A stretch of 64,000 bases of DNA from JBBECJ01 sp963763325 (GCA_963763325.1 CAVXOL010000022.1:248001-312000); one strand, 5' to 3'; positions 25,902-35,684 are shown, numbered from the stretch's first letter. Numbers and translations are program-made. Notes: generated by a model not told the origin, from the letters alone.

Positions 25902-26732
25902 CTACCGCATCGGCTCCCATGTGATGAGGGCGATGACGCTTGGAAGCTGGAAGTCATCGATGCCCTCGGGCATCTCGGCCAGCAGCTGCTGCAGGCGCTG
26001 ATCCTTCTCGGAGCCTTCCGACAGCCAGAGGCGGCGGCGGGCGCTCTCGCGGATGTCCTCCTCGCCCATCGGACGCATGTGCCGCCAGGTGAGGCGCACC
26101 TCGGGCATCGCTCCGCGTGCCAGCAGCAGGTGCAGGAACTCGCGCGCGCCGGGGAGCTGGTGGCGGTACTCGCCATGCACCTGTTCCCAGAGGCGGGTAA
26201 AGCCACCTGATGGTGCGCGGTCCATCAGCATCACGCAGCAGCGTTCGCGGGTGGCGCGTTCCAGGCCATCAACGAACGCGTTGATCTCGCGGATGTCGTA
26301 ACCGACATGGGCGACGAGCGAGAAGTCGGCCTCAACGTCTCCAGCGACGTCGAGCCAGCGGCCATGGTGAATCTCAATGTTCTCAATCCCATGCTCGGCC
26401 ATGCTGCCTCGAAGGACGGTGAGCATTCCCTCGCTCGGATCGACGGCGATGACCTTCTTGCTACTGAGTGCGAGCGGCAGAGCGTAGCGGCCACCGCCGG
26501 CACCGATATCGAGCCATGTTGCGTCGGGGTTCGACATCCTGCGCAGTTCGTTGAGCAACTCGTCGTTGGTCCGACGCGGATCGTCGGCGAAATGGTGGGC
26601 GATTGGCGCGTAGTAGTCCTGCTCGTGCCATTCGCGCAGCCGCTCGACCTGCTCGTACTCAGCCTCGACCTGTGCGTGCCAGGCGTCGCCAAGCTCGACA
26701 GGATCCGGGTTCAACGGTGATCGGTTCGTCAT
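25902..26732 (-). CDS. Class I SAM-dependent methyltransferase
   Basis: A 276-residue methyltransferase. The SAM loop is WLDIGAGGGRYALPLA, motif II is VIAVDPSEGMLTVLR, and a FSLVAHVGYDIREINAFVDG strand follows. The N-terminal 60 residues are helical and charged (YEQVERLREWHEQDYYAPIA). The C-terminal third has MRPMGEEDIRESARRRLWL, probably the substrate lid. It lacks the usual PGG post-motif, which suggests a divergent subgroup. It is a single gene with short gaps on both sides; substrate unknown. Confidence 0.82.
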   Translation of the reverse strand: MTNRSPLNPDPVELGDAWHAQVEAEYEQVERLREWHEQDYYAPIAHHFADDPRRTNDELLNELRRMSNPDATWLDIGAGGGRYALPLALSSKKVIAVDPSEGMLTVLRGSMAEHGIENIEIHHGRWLDVAGDVEADFSLVAHVGYDIREINAFVDGLERATRERCCVMLMDRAPSGGFTRLWEQVHGEYRHQLPGAREFLHLLLARGAMPEVRLTWRHMRPMGEEDIRESARRRLWLSEGSEKDQRLQQLLAEMPEGIDDFQLPSVIALITWEPMR

Positions 26733-26806
26733 CGGGTTGCTACGTCCGTTTCCTTATTCTGTGGTAGTCCTCAGCGAGGACGAACACGTTCGTCTGGTGG
26801 CGGATG

Positions 26807-27199
26807 TTATTCGTCGTCCACCTTCGGCGGCCTTACGAAATCGTTGAGCAAGTCTTCCAGCGCGGCGTCAAGGTCGTCGGCCGTCCCCATGTGGACCGGT
26901 GAGGTCTGGATGACTGTGCTGCGTGGAGCCGTCAGCCAGTGGAACCGTTCGGATGGTGGCAGTTCGGCCATCGGCCCGCCATCGGCGCTACCGTCAGATA
27001 TCGCGCAAAATTGATGCAGGTGGCGCTCGATCGTTTGGATATCGGTCTCCGGCGCGAGTGCCAGCAGGCGAGCTGTGTTCAGCTCGACGATGGCGCGCAG
27101 GTAACCGGTTGTGCGGGCAAAGAGGACGACGCCGGCGTTGATGGATTCGCCCCGCTCTACGCGCGGGACAACCCTGATGACGGCGTAGCTATACCACAC
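26807..27199 (-). CDS. DUF3037 protein, partner of the HipA-like kinase
   Basis: A 130-residue protein of the DUF3037 family: YSYAVIRVVPRVERGESINA opens it, then GVVLFARTTGYLRAIVELN and a helical LLALAPETDIQTIERHLHQF. ERFHWLTAPRSTVIQTSPVH follows, with an acidic C-terminus. ATG 27199 lies 11 bases before the end of the hipA-like gene, so translation is coupled. This gene pair recurs across bacteria, which argues that the two proteins act together, perhaps as kinase and antagonist or substrate. No molecular role is established to my knowledge. Confidence 0.85.
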   Translation of the reverse strand: MWYSYAVIRVVPRVERGESINAGVVLFARTTGYLRAIVELNTARLLALAPETDIQTIERHLHQFCAISDGSADGGPMAELPPSERFHWLTAPRSTVIQTSPVHMGTADDLDAALEDLLNDFVRPPKVDDE

Positions 27200-28022
27200 G
27201 GTGCGTCGGCCTCGGTGCGTAGCGAACCGGCCCGCGAGCCTTGGCGTCGATCGCCTCCTGGAGCCATCGACGCGGCCCGTTCAACCGCTGCGTGAAGTAC
27301 GACACATATGCGTCACGCTGCTCTTCGATCGTCGCGAACACGTCCTCGCCGCCAAGCCATTGGTCGGGAACGCAGCAGACGACGTCTCGGATCGCCTCTT
27401 CGGTCAGACGTGGGCGCAGCCGCTCATCAGCGGTGCTGAGTTCACCCGCCTGATGGAGCAGGACATGGTCCTTGATCTGCGGGAAGGTGGACTGGACCCG
27501 GCTCTCCCAACCTTGCCAGGAATGGTGGAAGTAGAGCGACGCGCCGTGGTCGATCAGCCAGAAGCGTCCACGCCAGACGAGCAGATTGGTGTTACGTGGT
27601 GTCCGGTCGATGTTGGTCGTGAAGGCGTCGAACCAGACGATGTCGGCTGCCAGTTCAGGTGAGAGGTCGCGGTCCGCCGATGGATCGAACGCCAGCGCTC
27701 CGGGCAGGTAGGCCAGCCCGAAGTTGAGGCCAACGCTGGCGCGCAGCAGATCCTGAATCTCCGGGTCCGGCTCTCCAATCCCGAACCCATCCTGGAGGCT
27801 GACGACGGCGGCGTCCGGCACCGGAAGTCCGAGCACCTGCGCCAGCCCGGCCCCGAGGCACTCGGCGACGAGCGCCTTCTTTCCCTGCCCGGCACCGAGG
27901 AACTTGACGACGAAGGAACGGCCGTCTTCGGTTTCGACGATGGCCGGCAGCGAACCACCTTCACGTAGCGGCAGGACATAACGCACGCCAGCCAGCCACT
28001 CAACGGTAACGAGCCTGTCCAT
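27189..28022 (-). CDS. HipA-like kinase-fold protein (HipA_2 family)
   Basis: A 277-residue, single-domain HipA-like protein. FVVKFLGAGQGKKALVAECL contains the ATP-binding lysine and the helix-C glutamate. WFDAFTTNIDRTPRNTNLLV supplies the catalytic Asp and the metal-binding Asn, and FWLIDHGASLYFHH the DxG-like metal site (IDHG). The HipA N-terminal subdomain and HipB-type antitoxin are absent; the partner is instead the overlapping DUF3037 gene. ATG 28022 is chosen (GTG 28037 is an alternative). It may be a Ser/Thr or small-molecule kinase. Confidence 0.85.
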   Translation of the reverse strand: MDRLVTVEWLAGVRYVLPLREGGSLPAIVETEDGRSFVVKFLGAGQGKKALVAECLGAGLAQVLGLPVPDAAVVSLQDGFGIGEPDPEIQDLLRASVGLNFGLAYLPGALAFDPSADRDLSPELAADIVWFDAFTTNIDRTPRNTNLLVWRGRFWLIDHGASLYFHHSWQGWESRVQSTFPQIKDHVLLHQAGELSTADERLRPRLTEEAIRDVVCCVPDQWLGGEDVFATIEEQRDAYVSYFTQRLNGPRRWLQEAIDAKARGPVRYAPRPTHRVV

Positions 28023-28110
28023 CTCTGGCGTATTCACCTTGCCGGCGCCTGTGTCATCATGCCGGAAGTCTACACACGATATTCGGCAGTGGGTGGGAAC
28101 GGCGGTGTTG

Positions 28111-28938
28111 ATGATGATGCTTTCCGGCTTCGGAGACGAGATTGCGACGGACCTCGACGAACAGCTTGACGTCTTGCAGCGGGTCGGACTGGATCTGCTC
28201 GACCTGCGTGGCGCCTGGGGGAAGAACGTCCTTGCGCTGAGCGATGCCGAGGTTGCGACGATCCGCGAGTCGCTGGCCGAACGCGGGATGCGTGTCTCGT
28301 GCGTGGCGACGCCGGTCGGGAAGGCGCCAATCGATGGCGATATCGCCGAGCAGCAGGCCGCCCTGACACGCGGGATCGAGATCGCACAAGCGCTTGGTAC
28401 GGGCAACGTCCGCATCTTCTCCTACTACATCCCTGACGGCGACGAGCCGGAACGACACCGCGACGAGGTCATCCGACGGCTAGCGGCACTCGTTGATCAG
28501 GCACAGGCAGCAGGCATGACGCTGCTCCACGAGAACGAGCGCGGAATCTACGGCGACTCACCCGATCGTTGCCTCGACCTGCACGAAACGCTTGACTCAC
28601 CGAGCTTTCTTGCCCTCTGGGACCCCGGCAACTTCGCCAGTTGCGGCTACCGCCCCTATCAGGACAGTTGGGAGTTGTTGCGTCCCTACATCGGCTACGT
28701 CCACGTCAAGGATTATGACCGGGCTGCGAAACGGGTTGTCGTCGCCGGAGCCGGCGACGCTGAATGGCCTGCCTGCCTCCGCGCGCTTCGCGATGCCGGC
28801 TACAACGGCGTCGTATCGCTGGAACCGCACCTCGCCGTGGCCGGAAAAGCCGGAGGGTTCACCGGGCCGGCCCTGTTCGTGGAGGCAGTCGAGGCGCTGC
28901 GAGGCGAAATGAAGGATGCAGGACTGGTTTCTCAATGA
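28111..28938 (+). CDS. Sugar phosphate isomerase/epimerase (xylose isomerase-like TIM barrel)
   Basis: A 275-residue AP-endonuclease-2-type barrel. It begins LSGFGDEIATDLDEQLDVLQ, typical of this family. Metal ligands are expected in LLHENERGIYGD (Glu), ALWDPGNFASCGY (Asp), GYVHVKDYD (His/Asp) and VVSLEPHLAVA (Glu), all present. Three consecutive ATG codons lie at 28111-28119 and the exact start among them is uncertain. It is divergent from the hipA-like gene by 88 bases. The likely role is isomerisation of a ketose or hydroxy acid in sugar catabolism. Confidence 0.85.
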   Translation: MMMLSGFGDEIATDLDEQLDVLQRVGLDLLDLRGAWGKNVLALSDAEVATIRESLAERGMRVSCVATPVGKAPIDGDIAEQQAALTRGIEIAQALGTGNVRIFSYYIPDGDEPERHRDEVIRRLAALVDQAQAAGMTLLHENERGIYGDSPDRCLDLHETLDSPSFLALWDPGNFASCGYRPYQDSWELLRPYIGYVHVKDYDRAAKRVVVAGAGDAEWPACLRALRDAGYNGVVSLEPHLAVAGKAGGFTGPALFVEAVEALRGEMKDAGLVSQ

Positions 28939-28989
28939 GAAGGGAGGGGTTTGCGACTCCCACCCTCTCATGAGAGGAACCAGTCCTGC
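28918..28989. terminator. Long imperfect hairpin between convergent genes
   Basis: GCAGGACTGGTT (from 28918) pairs with AACCAGTCCTGC (to 28989). The inner arms continue with mismatches through TCTCAATGAGA and CTCTCATGAGAG, each itself palindromic. It starts within the last codons of the isomerase gene and ends ten bases from the D-aminoacylase stop, so it can end both transcripts. Confidence 0.6.
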
Positions 28990-28998
28990 ATCCCTGGG

Positions 28999-30630
28999 CT
29001 ACCGCGCTCCCGGCCCCTTCACAAATCGGCCCGGTGTCGCGCCGGTGTGGGCACCGTCTGACAAGACACGCGCTCCATTGACCCAGACGTCACGGATGCC
29101 GGTCGAGAGCTGGTGCGGGTCGGTGAAGGTCGCATTGTCGATAACCGTCGCCGGGTCGAAGATGACGACGTCGGCGAACATGCCGGACCGCAGTTGGCCA
29201 CGATCGGGGATGCCGCAGCGGTCGGCGACTGATGACGTCATCTTGCGGATGGCGTCTTCGAGCGGGATCACCTTCTCCTCACGGACATACTTGCCGAGGA
29301 CGCGCGTCCAGGTGCCGTAGGCGCGTGGATGGGTTGGTCCGTTGGCCTTCGCCCAGGCGGGGTCCATCCCACCGGCATCGCTGCTGACCTTGTTCCACGG
29401 TTGCTGGAGCTGGAGCTTGACGTTCTCCTCCTCCATCGCGAAGTAGATCGTGCCAATGCGCTGCCCCTCGTCGGCCAGCAGGTCGACGGCCGCGTCGAAC
29501 CAGTCCTGGCCGCGCTGCTCAGCGATCTCGCTGAGGCGCATACCCGTGTATTGCTTGTTGTGCTCCTTGATGAACGAAACAGGCATGACGTTCTCCGGCC
29601 CGATCAGGTCACACATTGCTTCCCAGGTGCCGTCGGGGTCGAGGGTGGCGGCCTTGATCCGCTGGCGCATCTCGGGATCGCGGAGGTTGTCGTAGAGCTT
29701 GCCGCCTTCGGCCACCCACGGGGGCAGGACGGATGTCAGGCCGGTGCCGCTGGCCGTGTAGGGGTACATATCGGCCGTGATATCCAGCCCCTCGGCGCGG
29801 GCGCGATTGAAGCGCTCGATCGCTTCCGGCATCTTCGAGAAGTTGCGCGTGCCGGAGACCTTCAGGTGGTAGACCTCGACGGCCGCCCCGGAACGCTGGC
29901 CGATCTCGATCGCCTCATCGAGCGCCTGGATGAAGGTGTCGGCCTCCGAGCGCAGGTGGGTGATGTAGACGCCGCCGTACTTCGCCAGCACCTTGCAGAC
30001 CTCGACGATCTCATCGGTGCCGACGAAGGCTTCCGGCGGGTAGATCAGCGCGTAGGAGACGCCAATCGCACCATCCTCCATCGCCTCGGCCATCACCCGC
30101 CGCTGGACGTCCATCGCGGCGTTGTCCGAGACACCCATCTCCATATTGCGGGCGTAGCGCCGAAGCGTGCCACCGCCGAGGAATGACGCGACATTGGGCG
30201 AGACGCCGAAGTCCTCCATCGCCTGTAGCCAATCGCCGAAGCGGCTCCAGCCCTTCGCCTTCTCCACCCACTCATCGAGGTCCCACGCCTGCGGCCGGCC
30301 CGCCATCGGATCGGTGAAGTGGCCGCCGACAGGCGCCGGCGTCCACGCCTCGCCCATGATCTCGGTCGTGACTCCCTGCGTGATCTTCGACAGACAGCGC
30401 CCATCGCGCATCAACGGCACAATCGAGTGCGACTGAATGTCGATGAAGCCAGGACAGACGACCATCCCGGTCGCGTCCACCACCTCAGTCGCATGCTCCG
30501 GGTCCAGCCGCCCGGCCGGCGCGACCTCAACGACTCGGTCTCCATTGATCGCGACATCCCCGTAGAACCACGGGTTGCCGGTCCCATCGACGACCTTCGC
30601 CCCGCGAACCAGCACATCGATACCAGCCAT
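28999..30630 (-). CDS. N-acyl-D-amino-acid deacylase (D-aminoacylase) family amidohydrolase, copy 1
   Basis: A 543-residue amidohydrolase. ATG 30630 follows GGGAGGGAG. The N-terminal beta-sandwich reads VLVRGAKVVDGTGNPWFYGD. The metal site begins PGFIDIQSHS (DxxSHS instead of DxHxH, as in several D-aminoacylases). ITQGVTTEIMGE, YITHLRSE, EVYHLKVSG and SSDAGGMDP carry the other ligands. The C-terminus returns to the sandwich (RDVWVNGARVLSDGAHTGAT). It removes acyl groups from D-amino acids or related compounds in the cytosol. It is a close paralog of the gene at 30780-32429. Confidence 0.9.
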   Translation of the reverse strand: MAGIDVLVRGAKVVDGTGNPWFYGDVAINGDRVVEVAPAGRLDPEHATEVVDATGMVVCPGFIDIQSHSIVPLMRDGRCLSKITQGVTTEIMGEAWTPAPVGGHFTDPMAGRPQAWDLDEWVEKAKGWSRFGDWLQAMEDFGVSPNVASFLGGGTLRRYARNMEMGVSDNAAMDVQRRVMAEAMEDGAIGVSYALIYPPEAFVGTDEIVEVCKVLAKYGGVYITHLRSEADTFIQALDEAIEIGQRSGAAVEVYHLKVSGTRNFSKMPEAIERFNRARAEGLDITADMYPYTASGTGLTSVLPPWVAEGGKLYDNLRDPEMRQRIKAATLDPDGTWEAMCDLIGPENVMPVSFIKEHNKQYTGMRLSEIAEQRGQDWFDAAVDLLADEGQRIGTIYFAMEEENVKLQLQQPWNKVSSDAGGMDPAWAKANGPTHPRAYGTWTRVLGKYVREEKVIPLEDAIRKMTSSVADRCGIPDRGQLRSGMFADVVIFDPATVIDNATFTDPHQLSTGIRDVWVNGARVLSDGAHTGATPGRFVKGPGAR

Positions 30631-30688
30631 GTTTCGCTCCCTCCCATGAGTAACAGCCGGAGGCAGTGTAACGAGCGATGGGAGATAT

Positions 30689-30798
30689 GGGAACCGCTCC
30701 CCGGTAGGGGCGATGGCCGCAGCCTCGCCCTGCCTGATGCTCGTGGGGTCCACGCAGGCCGAGGCTGCGGCCATCGCCCCTACCGGGGAGCGGTTCCC
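30689..30798. repeat. Perfect 39-bp inverted repeat between D-aminoacylase paralogs
   Basis: Arms 30689-30727 and 30760-30798 are perfectly complementary over 39 bases, with a 32-base spacer that contains a further short CCTGC/GCAGG pairing. The arm starts GGGAACCGCTCCCCGGTAGG and continues GGCGATGGCCGC. Elements with GGTAGGGGCGA arms are common in Chloroflexota genomes. It overlaps the 3' end of the second D-aminoacylase gene and supplies its last residues and stop codon. Confidence 0.85.
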
Positions 30799-32429
30799 TG
30801 TCGGGCTCCCGGCCCCTTGACGAAGCGGCCCGGTGTCGCGCCGGTGTGCTCGCCATTCGACAGGACACGCGTGCCGTTGACCCAGACGTCGCGGACGCCG
30901 GTTGAGAGTTGGTGCGGCTGCTCCCAGGTGGCATTGTCGATGATCGTCGCAGGATTGAAGATCACGACATCGGCATACATCCCGGCTCGGAGGAGGCCAC
31001 GGTCGCGCAGATGGAGGCGGTCGGCAACGGCTGAGGTCATTTTGCGAATGGCGTCTTCAAGCGGGATAACCTGCTCCTCGCGGACGTACTTGCCGAGAAC
31101 ACGCGGGAAGGTGCCGTAGGCGCGTGGGTGGGTCGGCCCAAGGGGTTCGGCCCAGTCAGGATCGATGCCGCCAGCGTCGGTCGAGACCTTCATCCACGGC
31201 TGCTGGAGTTGGAGGGCGAGGTTCTCCTCGGTCATCCCGAAGAAGATTGTGCTGATCGACTGCGCCTCGGCAGCCAGCAGGTCGATTACAGCATCGACCC
31301 AGAGTTGCCCCCGTTCCTCGGCGATGTCCGATAGCCGCCGGCCGATGTAGTGTTGATGTTCCGGAAGCTTGAAGCCGATCGGCATGATTGCTTCCGGGCC
31401 GGCTTCCTCCTGCGCGGCTTCCCAGGTGCCGTCGGGGTTGAGGGCTTCGGCGCGGATCTTCGCGCGCATTTCGGGATCGCGCAGGTTGTCGTAGAACTTG
31501 CCGTCGGCAGCCGCCCACGGTGGCAGGACGATCGAGAGACCGGTGCCACTGGCGATGTACGGGTACATATCGGCAGTGACGTCCAGACCCTCGGCACGGG
31601 CGGCGTTGATCCGTTCGATGACGACCGGCATCTGCGGCCAACTGAGCCTGCCCGACGCCTTCAAATGGTAGATCTCGACTGGGACACCCGAACGCCGGCC
31701 GATCTCGATCGCGTCATCGATCGCCTGCGTCAGCTTGTCCGACTCGTTGCGGATGTGGGTGATGTAGACGCCGTGGTACTGGTGGACGACTTTGCAGACC
31801 TCGACGATCTCGGCGTCGGTCATGTAGATATCGGGCGGATAGATCAACGCGAAGGAGACACCGAAGGCGCCGTCCTCCATCGCATCGGCCATCACCCGCC
31901 GCATCGCTGACATCTCATCGGGCGAGAGGTGCTCCATCTCCATGCCCTTGATGTACTCGCGCAGTGTCCCGCCGCCGAGAAACGAGCCGATGTTGGGCGA
32001 AACACCCTTGTCGATCATCGCGTCGAGCCAGTCGCTGAAGCGGGTCCACTCGCGCATGCGTTCGGACCACGCTTCGGCGCCGTCGATGGCCAGCATGGCC
32101 GGTTCGGTTGCGGTGATACGTCCCCCGAACGGCGCCGGAGTCCACGCTTCGCCCATGATTTCGGTCGTGACGCCCTGGGTGATCTTCGAGAGGCAGCGCC
32201 CATCGAGCATCAATGGCACGATCGAGTGTGACTGGATATCGATGAAGCCAGGGGCGACGATCATCCCGGTGGCTTCGACGATTTCTTCAGCGCTCTCCGC
32301 CGGCACGCGGCCAGCCGGCTGGATATCGAGTATCCGGTCGCCGGATAGCGCGACATCGCCATAGAACCACGGATTTCCGGTCCCATCGAACACTCTGGCA
32401 CCACGTATCAGGACATCGATTCCGGACAT
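30780..32429 (-). CDS. N-acyl-D-amino-acid deacylase family amidohydrolase, copy 2
   Basis: A 549-residue paralog of the preceding gene, collinear throughout. ATG 32429 is preceded by GGGAGGAGC. The same signatures recur: PGFIDIQSHS, ITQGVTTEIMGE, YITHIRNESD, EIYHLKASG, STDAGGIDP and ATPGRFVKGPGARQ. Copy 1 ends at GPGAR, but here the frame runs on for QGTAPR before a TAG, all encoded by the inverted repeat at 30689-30798. The gene pair is tandem and co-directional, so copy 1 may be transcribed through from copy 2. Differing specificity between copies is likely but not readable. Confidence 0.9.
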   Translation of the reverse strand: MSGIDVLIRGARVFDGTGNPWFYGDVALSGDRILDIQPAGRVPAESAEEIVEATGMIVAPGFIDIQSHSIVPLMLDGRCLSKITQGVTTEIMGEAWTPAPFGGRITATEPAMLAIDGAEAWSERMREWTRFSDWLDAMIDKGVSPNIGSFLGGGTLREYIKGMEMEHLSPDEMSAMRRVMADAMEDGAFGVSFALIYPPDIYMTDAEIVEVCKVVHQYHGVYITHIRNESDKLTQAIDDAIEIGRRSGVPVEIYHLKASGRLSWPQMPVVIERINAARAEGLDVTADMYPYIASGTGLSIVLPPWAAADGKFYDNLRDPEMRAKIRAEALNPDGTWEAAQEEAGPEAIMPIGFKLPEHQHYIGRRLSDIAEERGQLWVDAVIDLLAAEAQSISTIFFGMTEENLALQLQQPWMKVSTDAGGIDPDWAEPLGPTHPRAYGTFPRVLGKYVREEQVIPLEDAIRKMTSAVADRLHLRDRGLLRAGMYADVVIFNPATIIDNATWEQPHQLSTGVRDVWVNGTRVLSNGEHTGATPGRFVKGPGARQGTAPR

Positions 32430-32502
32430 GACTTGCTCCTCCCTCTCATCACACCCTGTCCAGTGTACGATGGAAAGTACGGATTGCGGAAAGGCAAGGA
32501 TC

Positions 32503-32894
32503 ATGGTTGAAGATCGATTGGGCCGATTGCGCGAGCTCTGCCTGGCACTACCAGAGGTATCCGAACGGCTGAGCCACGGCGAGCCAAGCTGGTTCGTGGG
32601 TGGCAAAAAGCTCTTTGTTACCTATGCCAATCACCATCACGACGACCGGCTGGCCTTCTGGTGCGCAGCACCACCCGGCGATCAGGAACTGCTGGTCGCG
32701 TCAAACCCGACCGGTTCTTCGTTCCGCCCTACGTCGGCCACCGGGGCTGGCTCGGCGTCCGCCTCGACGTTCCAACCGACTGGGATGAGATCGCCGACCT
32801 CGTCACCGACGCCTGGCGGGTGATAGCGCCGAAGCGGCTGGTGGAAGCACTTTCGACTCACCTCACGACCGGCGCCAGCAGCCGCGACGGATAG
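32503..32894 (+). pseudogene. MmcQ/YjbR-family protein, frameshifted
   Basis: About 130 residues if restored. The first frame starts at ATG 32503 behind AAGG and reads LCLALPEVSERLSHGEPSWF, FVGGKKLFVTYANHHHDDRL and AAPPGDQELLVASNP. The family continuation (DRFFVPPYVGHRGWLGVRLD) lies in another frame from about 32708. One C is missing in the CCC run near 32707-32710. The DNA-binding-like fold is a two-layer alpha/beta domain of unknown function. The restored 3' end overlaps the convergent CocE-like gene by 37 bases. Confidence 0.8.
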
Positions 32895-34553
32895 GCCCGC
32901 GTGTGGTGGACCGTGTTGGTTGCGATTCGCACTTCGTCGTCGTCGCCGGTTGGCGCGTTGGTGTTCGGGTTGCGGGCTGCATTCGGCCAACTGGCGGAGG
33001 CGACGGTGACGCGCAGCCGGTGGCCGGCTTTCCAGACGTTCGATGTCGCCATCAGTTCGATCCGGTACTCGTAGACCTTGCCCGGCTCGATGGCGGTTGG
33101 CTGGGCGTCGATCCCGTCGCGGTAGGCAGCGCGCATCGCGCCACTGGTCAATTGCTCCGAGCGGCCATCGGGATGGACATCACAGAGGGCGACGTGCCAG
33201 TCGGTATCGGGGCAATCTGAATCGGCGTGGAGGACGATAAACGGGTGGCCGGTAATCTCCAGGTCTTCCGCGAGCGGTTCGGAGGTGTAGACCAGCACGT
33301 CGTCGCGGCGTAGCCTCCAGCGATTGTCGAGCGGGACGTCACCGAATGGCAGCGCAGCAATGTCCTGGACGCTGGGGGTCGGGTTGTCCGGGTTGTAGAC
33401 GTAGCTGTCGGGTGGTTCGTCACCATCGGGGGCGTCGCGAGTGATCGCTGCCGTTGCCGGCCAGCGTGTTGGCAGCGCCGTCTGAATGCAGGTAAAACGG
33501 CGTCTCGACCGTCCCTGCCGGGGGCCATGAGTCACCCTCGCGCCACTCGTTGACGCCCATTGCGAAGGTCCGGACGCGCTTGTCGTGTTCCTGGCCGTTC
33601 TCGATGCCCTTCAGCCAGCGGTCGAAGAAGCGCAGGTGGAGCGCGTTCATATCGGTCAGGGCGGCGGGTGTGAAGTCGCGTCCTCCGAGGTGCTGCTTCG
33701 GCGTCCTCGTCCCGGCGTGGTCCCAGGGTCCCGAGACGAGCCACTGGCGGTCGGCAGCCGGGGAGTCCTTCAGCATCCCGTGCCAGTAGAACATCTCGCC
33801 CCATTGGTCGCCATCGAACCAGCCGGTGATGTGGAGGACCGGCAGGTCGATCTTGTCGAAGTGGCCGGTCAGCGAGAGCTGTTGCCAGTAGTCGTCAAAG
33901 GTGTTGTGCTCCAGCCACGTACGCCAGACGGTGTTGGTCCGGCCTAGCGCGATGTCGGTGTCACGCAGTGGCTTGTGGGTGAAGATTCGCGGCCAGTCTG
34001 GGGTCGCGACGCTGCCGTGGATCGGTTGCTGAAGCGTCCGGCCGCCGACCAGGTTGAGCCAGAACATCCAGTAGGCTGCGAAGATGCCGTTGTTGTACGG
34101 TAGCTCCTCCATCCAGCGTCCGGCTGCCGCCGTGCTGACGAGCGCCGTCAGGTGTGGCGGTTGCTCGCGGGCCGCCATCCATTGGACGAAGCCACCGTAG
34201 GACCCGCCCATCATGCCGACCTTGCCGTCGCACCACTGCTGCTCGGCGATCCACTCGATCGTATCGTGGCCGTCCGGCCCCTCGTTGACGAACGGCTTCC
34301 ACTCGCCATCCGAGTCACAGCGACCGCGCACATCCTGTGAGACGAAGGCATAGCCATGCTGGGCGAAGTAGACGGCGATATTGACCCAGGTTGCCATCGT
34401 GTTGTCGTACGGTGTCCGCTGCAGAATGGCAGGCCAGGGTCCGTCACCTGCCGGCGGCAGGTAGACGTCGGCCGATAGCTCGACGCCGTCGCGCATCGTT
34501 ACCCGCTGGTCGAGTAGCAGTCGTGGCGCGGTTCGCGCGGTCGTTTCTGGCAT
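32858..34553 (-). pseudogene. CocE/NonD-family hydrolase (X-Pro dipeptidyl-peptidase-like), frameshifted
   Basis: About 564 residues if restored. ATG 34553 is preceded by GGGGAGGG. The alpha/beta hydrolase domain has the nucleophile in GMMGGSYGGFVQWMA, an acid in HITGWFDGD and a histidine in GPWDHAGT. After LHSDGAANTLAGNGS the first frame meets a stop, while the expected jelly-roll C-terminal domain (DSYVYNPDNPTPSVQDIAAL, then ATSNVWKAGHRLRV) continues in another frame. One extra base near 33446 explains this. Family members cleave esters or Xaa-Pro peptides. Error or real decay cannot be told apart here. Confidence 0.82.
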
Positions 34554-34691
34554 TGCATCCCTCCCCGTATCTTTCATTGCAGTCGGGTGAGCGTATTGGG
34601 GACGACGCAGAGTGTCAACGGGACTGGACCACCCCTACTTGTGATGATTGTGCGTTCGCGCGACAATCGGCCGTCACTCAAGGAGGTAATC

Positions 34692-35670
34692 ATGCGCAGT
34701 GAGCAACCGGTCATCGCTGATCTGCATTGCCATATCTTTCCAGTCGAGGCGGCGATCCGGGCCGGGACCTCAGTTCCGATCGAAACAAGGGATGGCAGCT
34801 ATTGGGTTGGCGGCGTCGACCTCGATGCCGGACTGCTCGATCTGGACGTCCAGATCGAGGACATGCGGCGTCAGGGTGTCACGCGTCGCGCGCTGGCGGT
34901 TCCGCCGTTCACGCTGCGCTATGACCTGCCGCCGGAAGAGGCTGCACGCTGGGCGCGTTCGATCAACGAGGGGATTGCCGAGGCAATTGCGCCTCACGGA
35001 GAGGCCTTTGTCGGCTTCGCGACGGTTCCGTTGCAGGATGTCCCGGCGGCTGTCGCGGAACTCGACTACGCAGTCGGCCAGCTCGGGATGCAGGGTGTTG
35101 AGATCGCGACCCACATCGCTGGAGTTGAGTTGGACGATCCGCCGGCTGGACCCGTTCTGGGAGCGGGCGGAGCAGTTACGCGTGCCGATCCTCGTCCATC
35201 CGCACGACCCGCTGGGCGCGGATCGGATGGGTGGCTACTACCTGCGCAATCTGGTCGGCAACCCGGTCGAGACGGCACTGGCCGGGACGCGGCTGATCTT
35301 CGGCGGTGTTCTGGAGCGATATGCCGATCTGCGCATCATCCTCTCGCACGGCGGCGGCGCATTGCCGCAACTGGTCGGTCGCCTGATCCACGGCCATTCC
35401 GTGCGACCAGAGGCGAAGGTGAATATCAGCGGCCCGCTCTCGAACCTGCAACGTCTCTATTTCGACACGATCGTCTTCCGGCCCGAGCCGCTGAGGAACC
35501 TGATCGCGACCGTTGGAGCATCCAGGGTTGTCCTTGGCACCGACTACCCCTTCGACATGGGCGAGTACGATCCGGTCGGCCTGGTCCAGCGTGCCGGGCT
35601 ATCTGACGCGGACGTCGCCACGATCCTCGGCAACGGCCAGCGGCTGCTGTCGCGAGAGCGGTGGATGTGA
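34692..35670 (+). pseudogene. Amidohydrolase_2-family (ACMSD-like) hydrolase/decarboxylase, frameshifted
   Basis: About 325 residues if restored. ATG 34692 follows AAGGAGGTAATC. The metal site starts VIADLHCHIFP. The first frame runs to GVELDDP, then an extra C near 35142 shifts it. The other frame continues RLDPFWERAEQLRVPILVHP, LSHGGGALPQLVGR and VLGTDYPFDMGEYDP to 35670. The family includes aminocarboxymuconate-semialdehyde decarboxylase and related enzymes. Its stop is 15 bases before the SDR start, so the two probably share a transcript. Confidence 0.85.
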
Positions 35671-35684
35671 CACGGGAGGTACGG

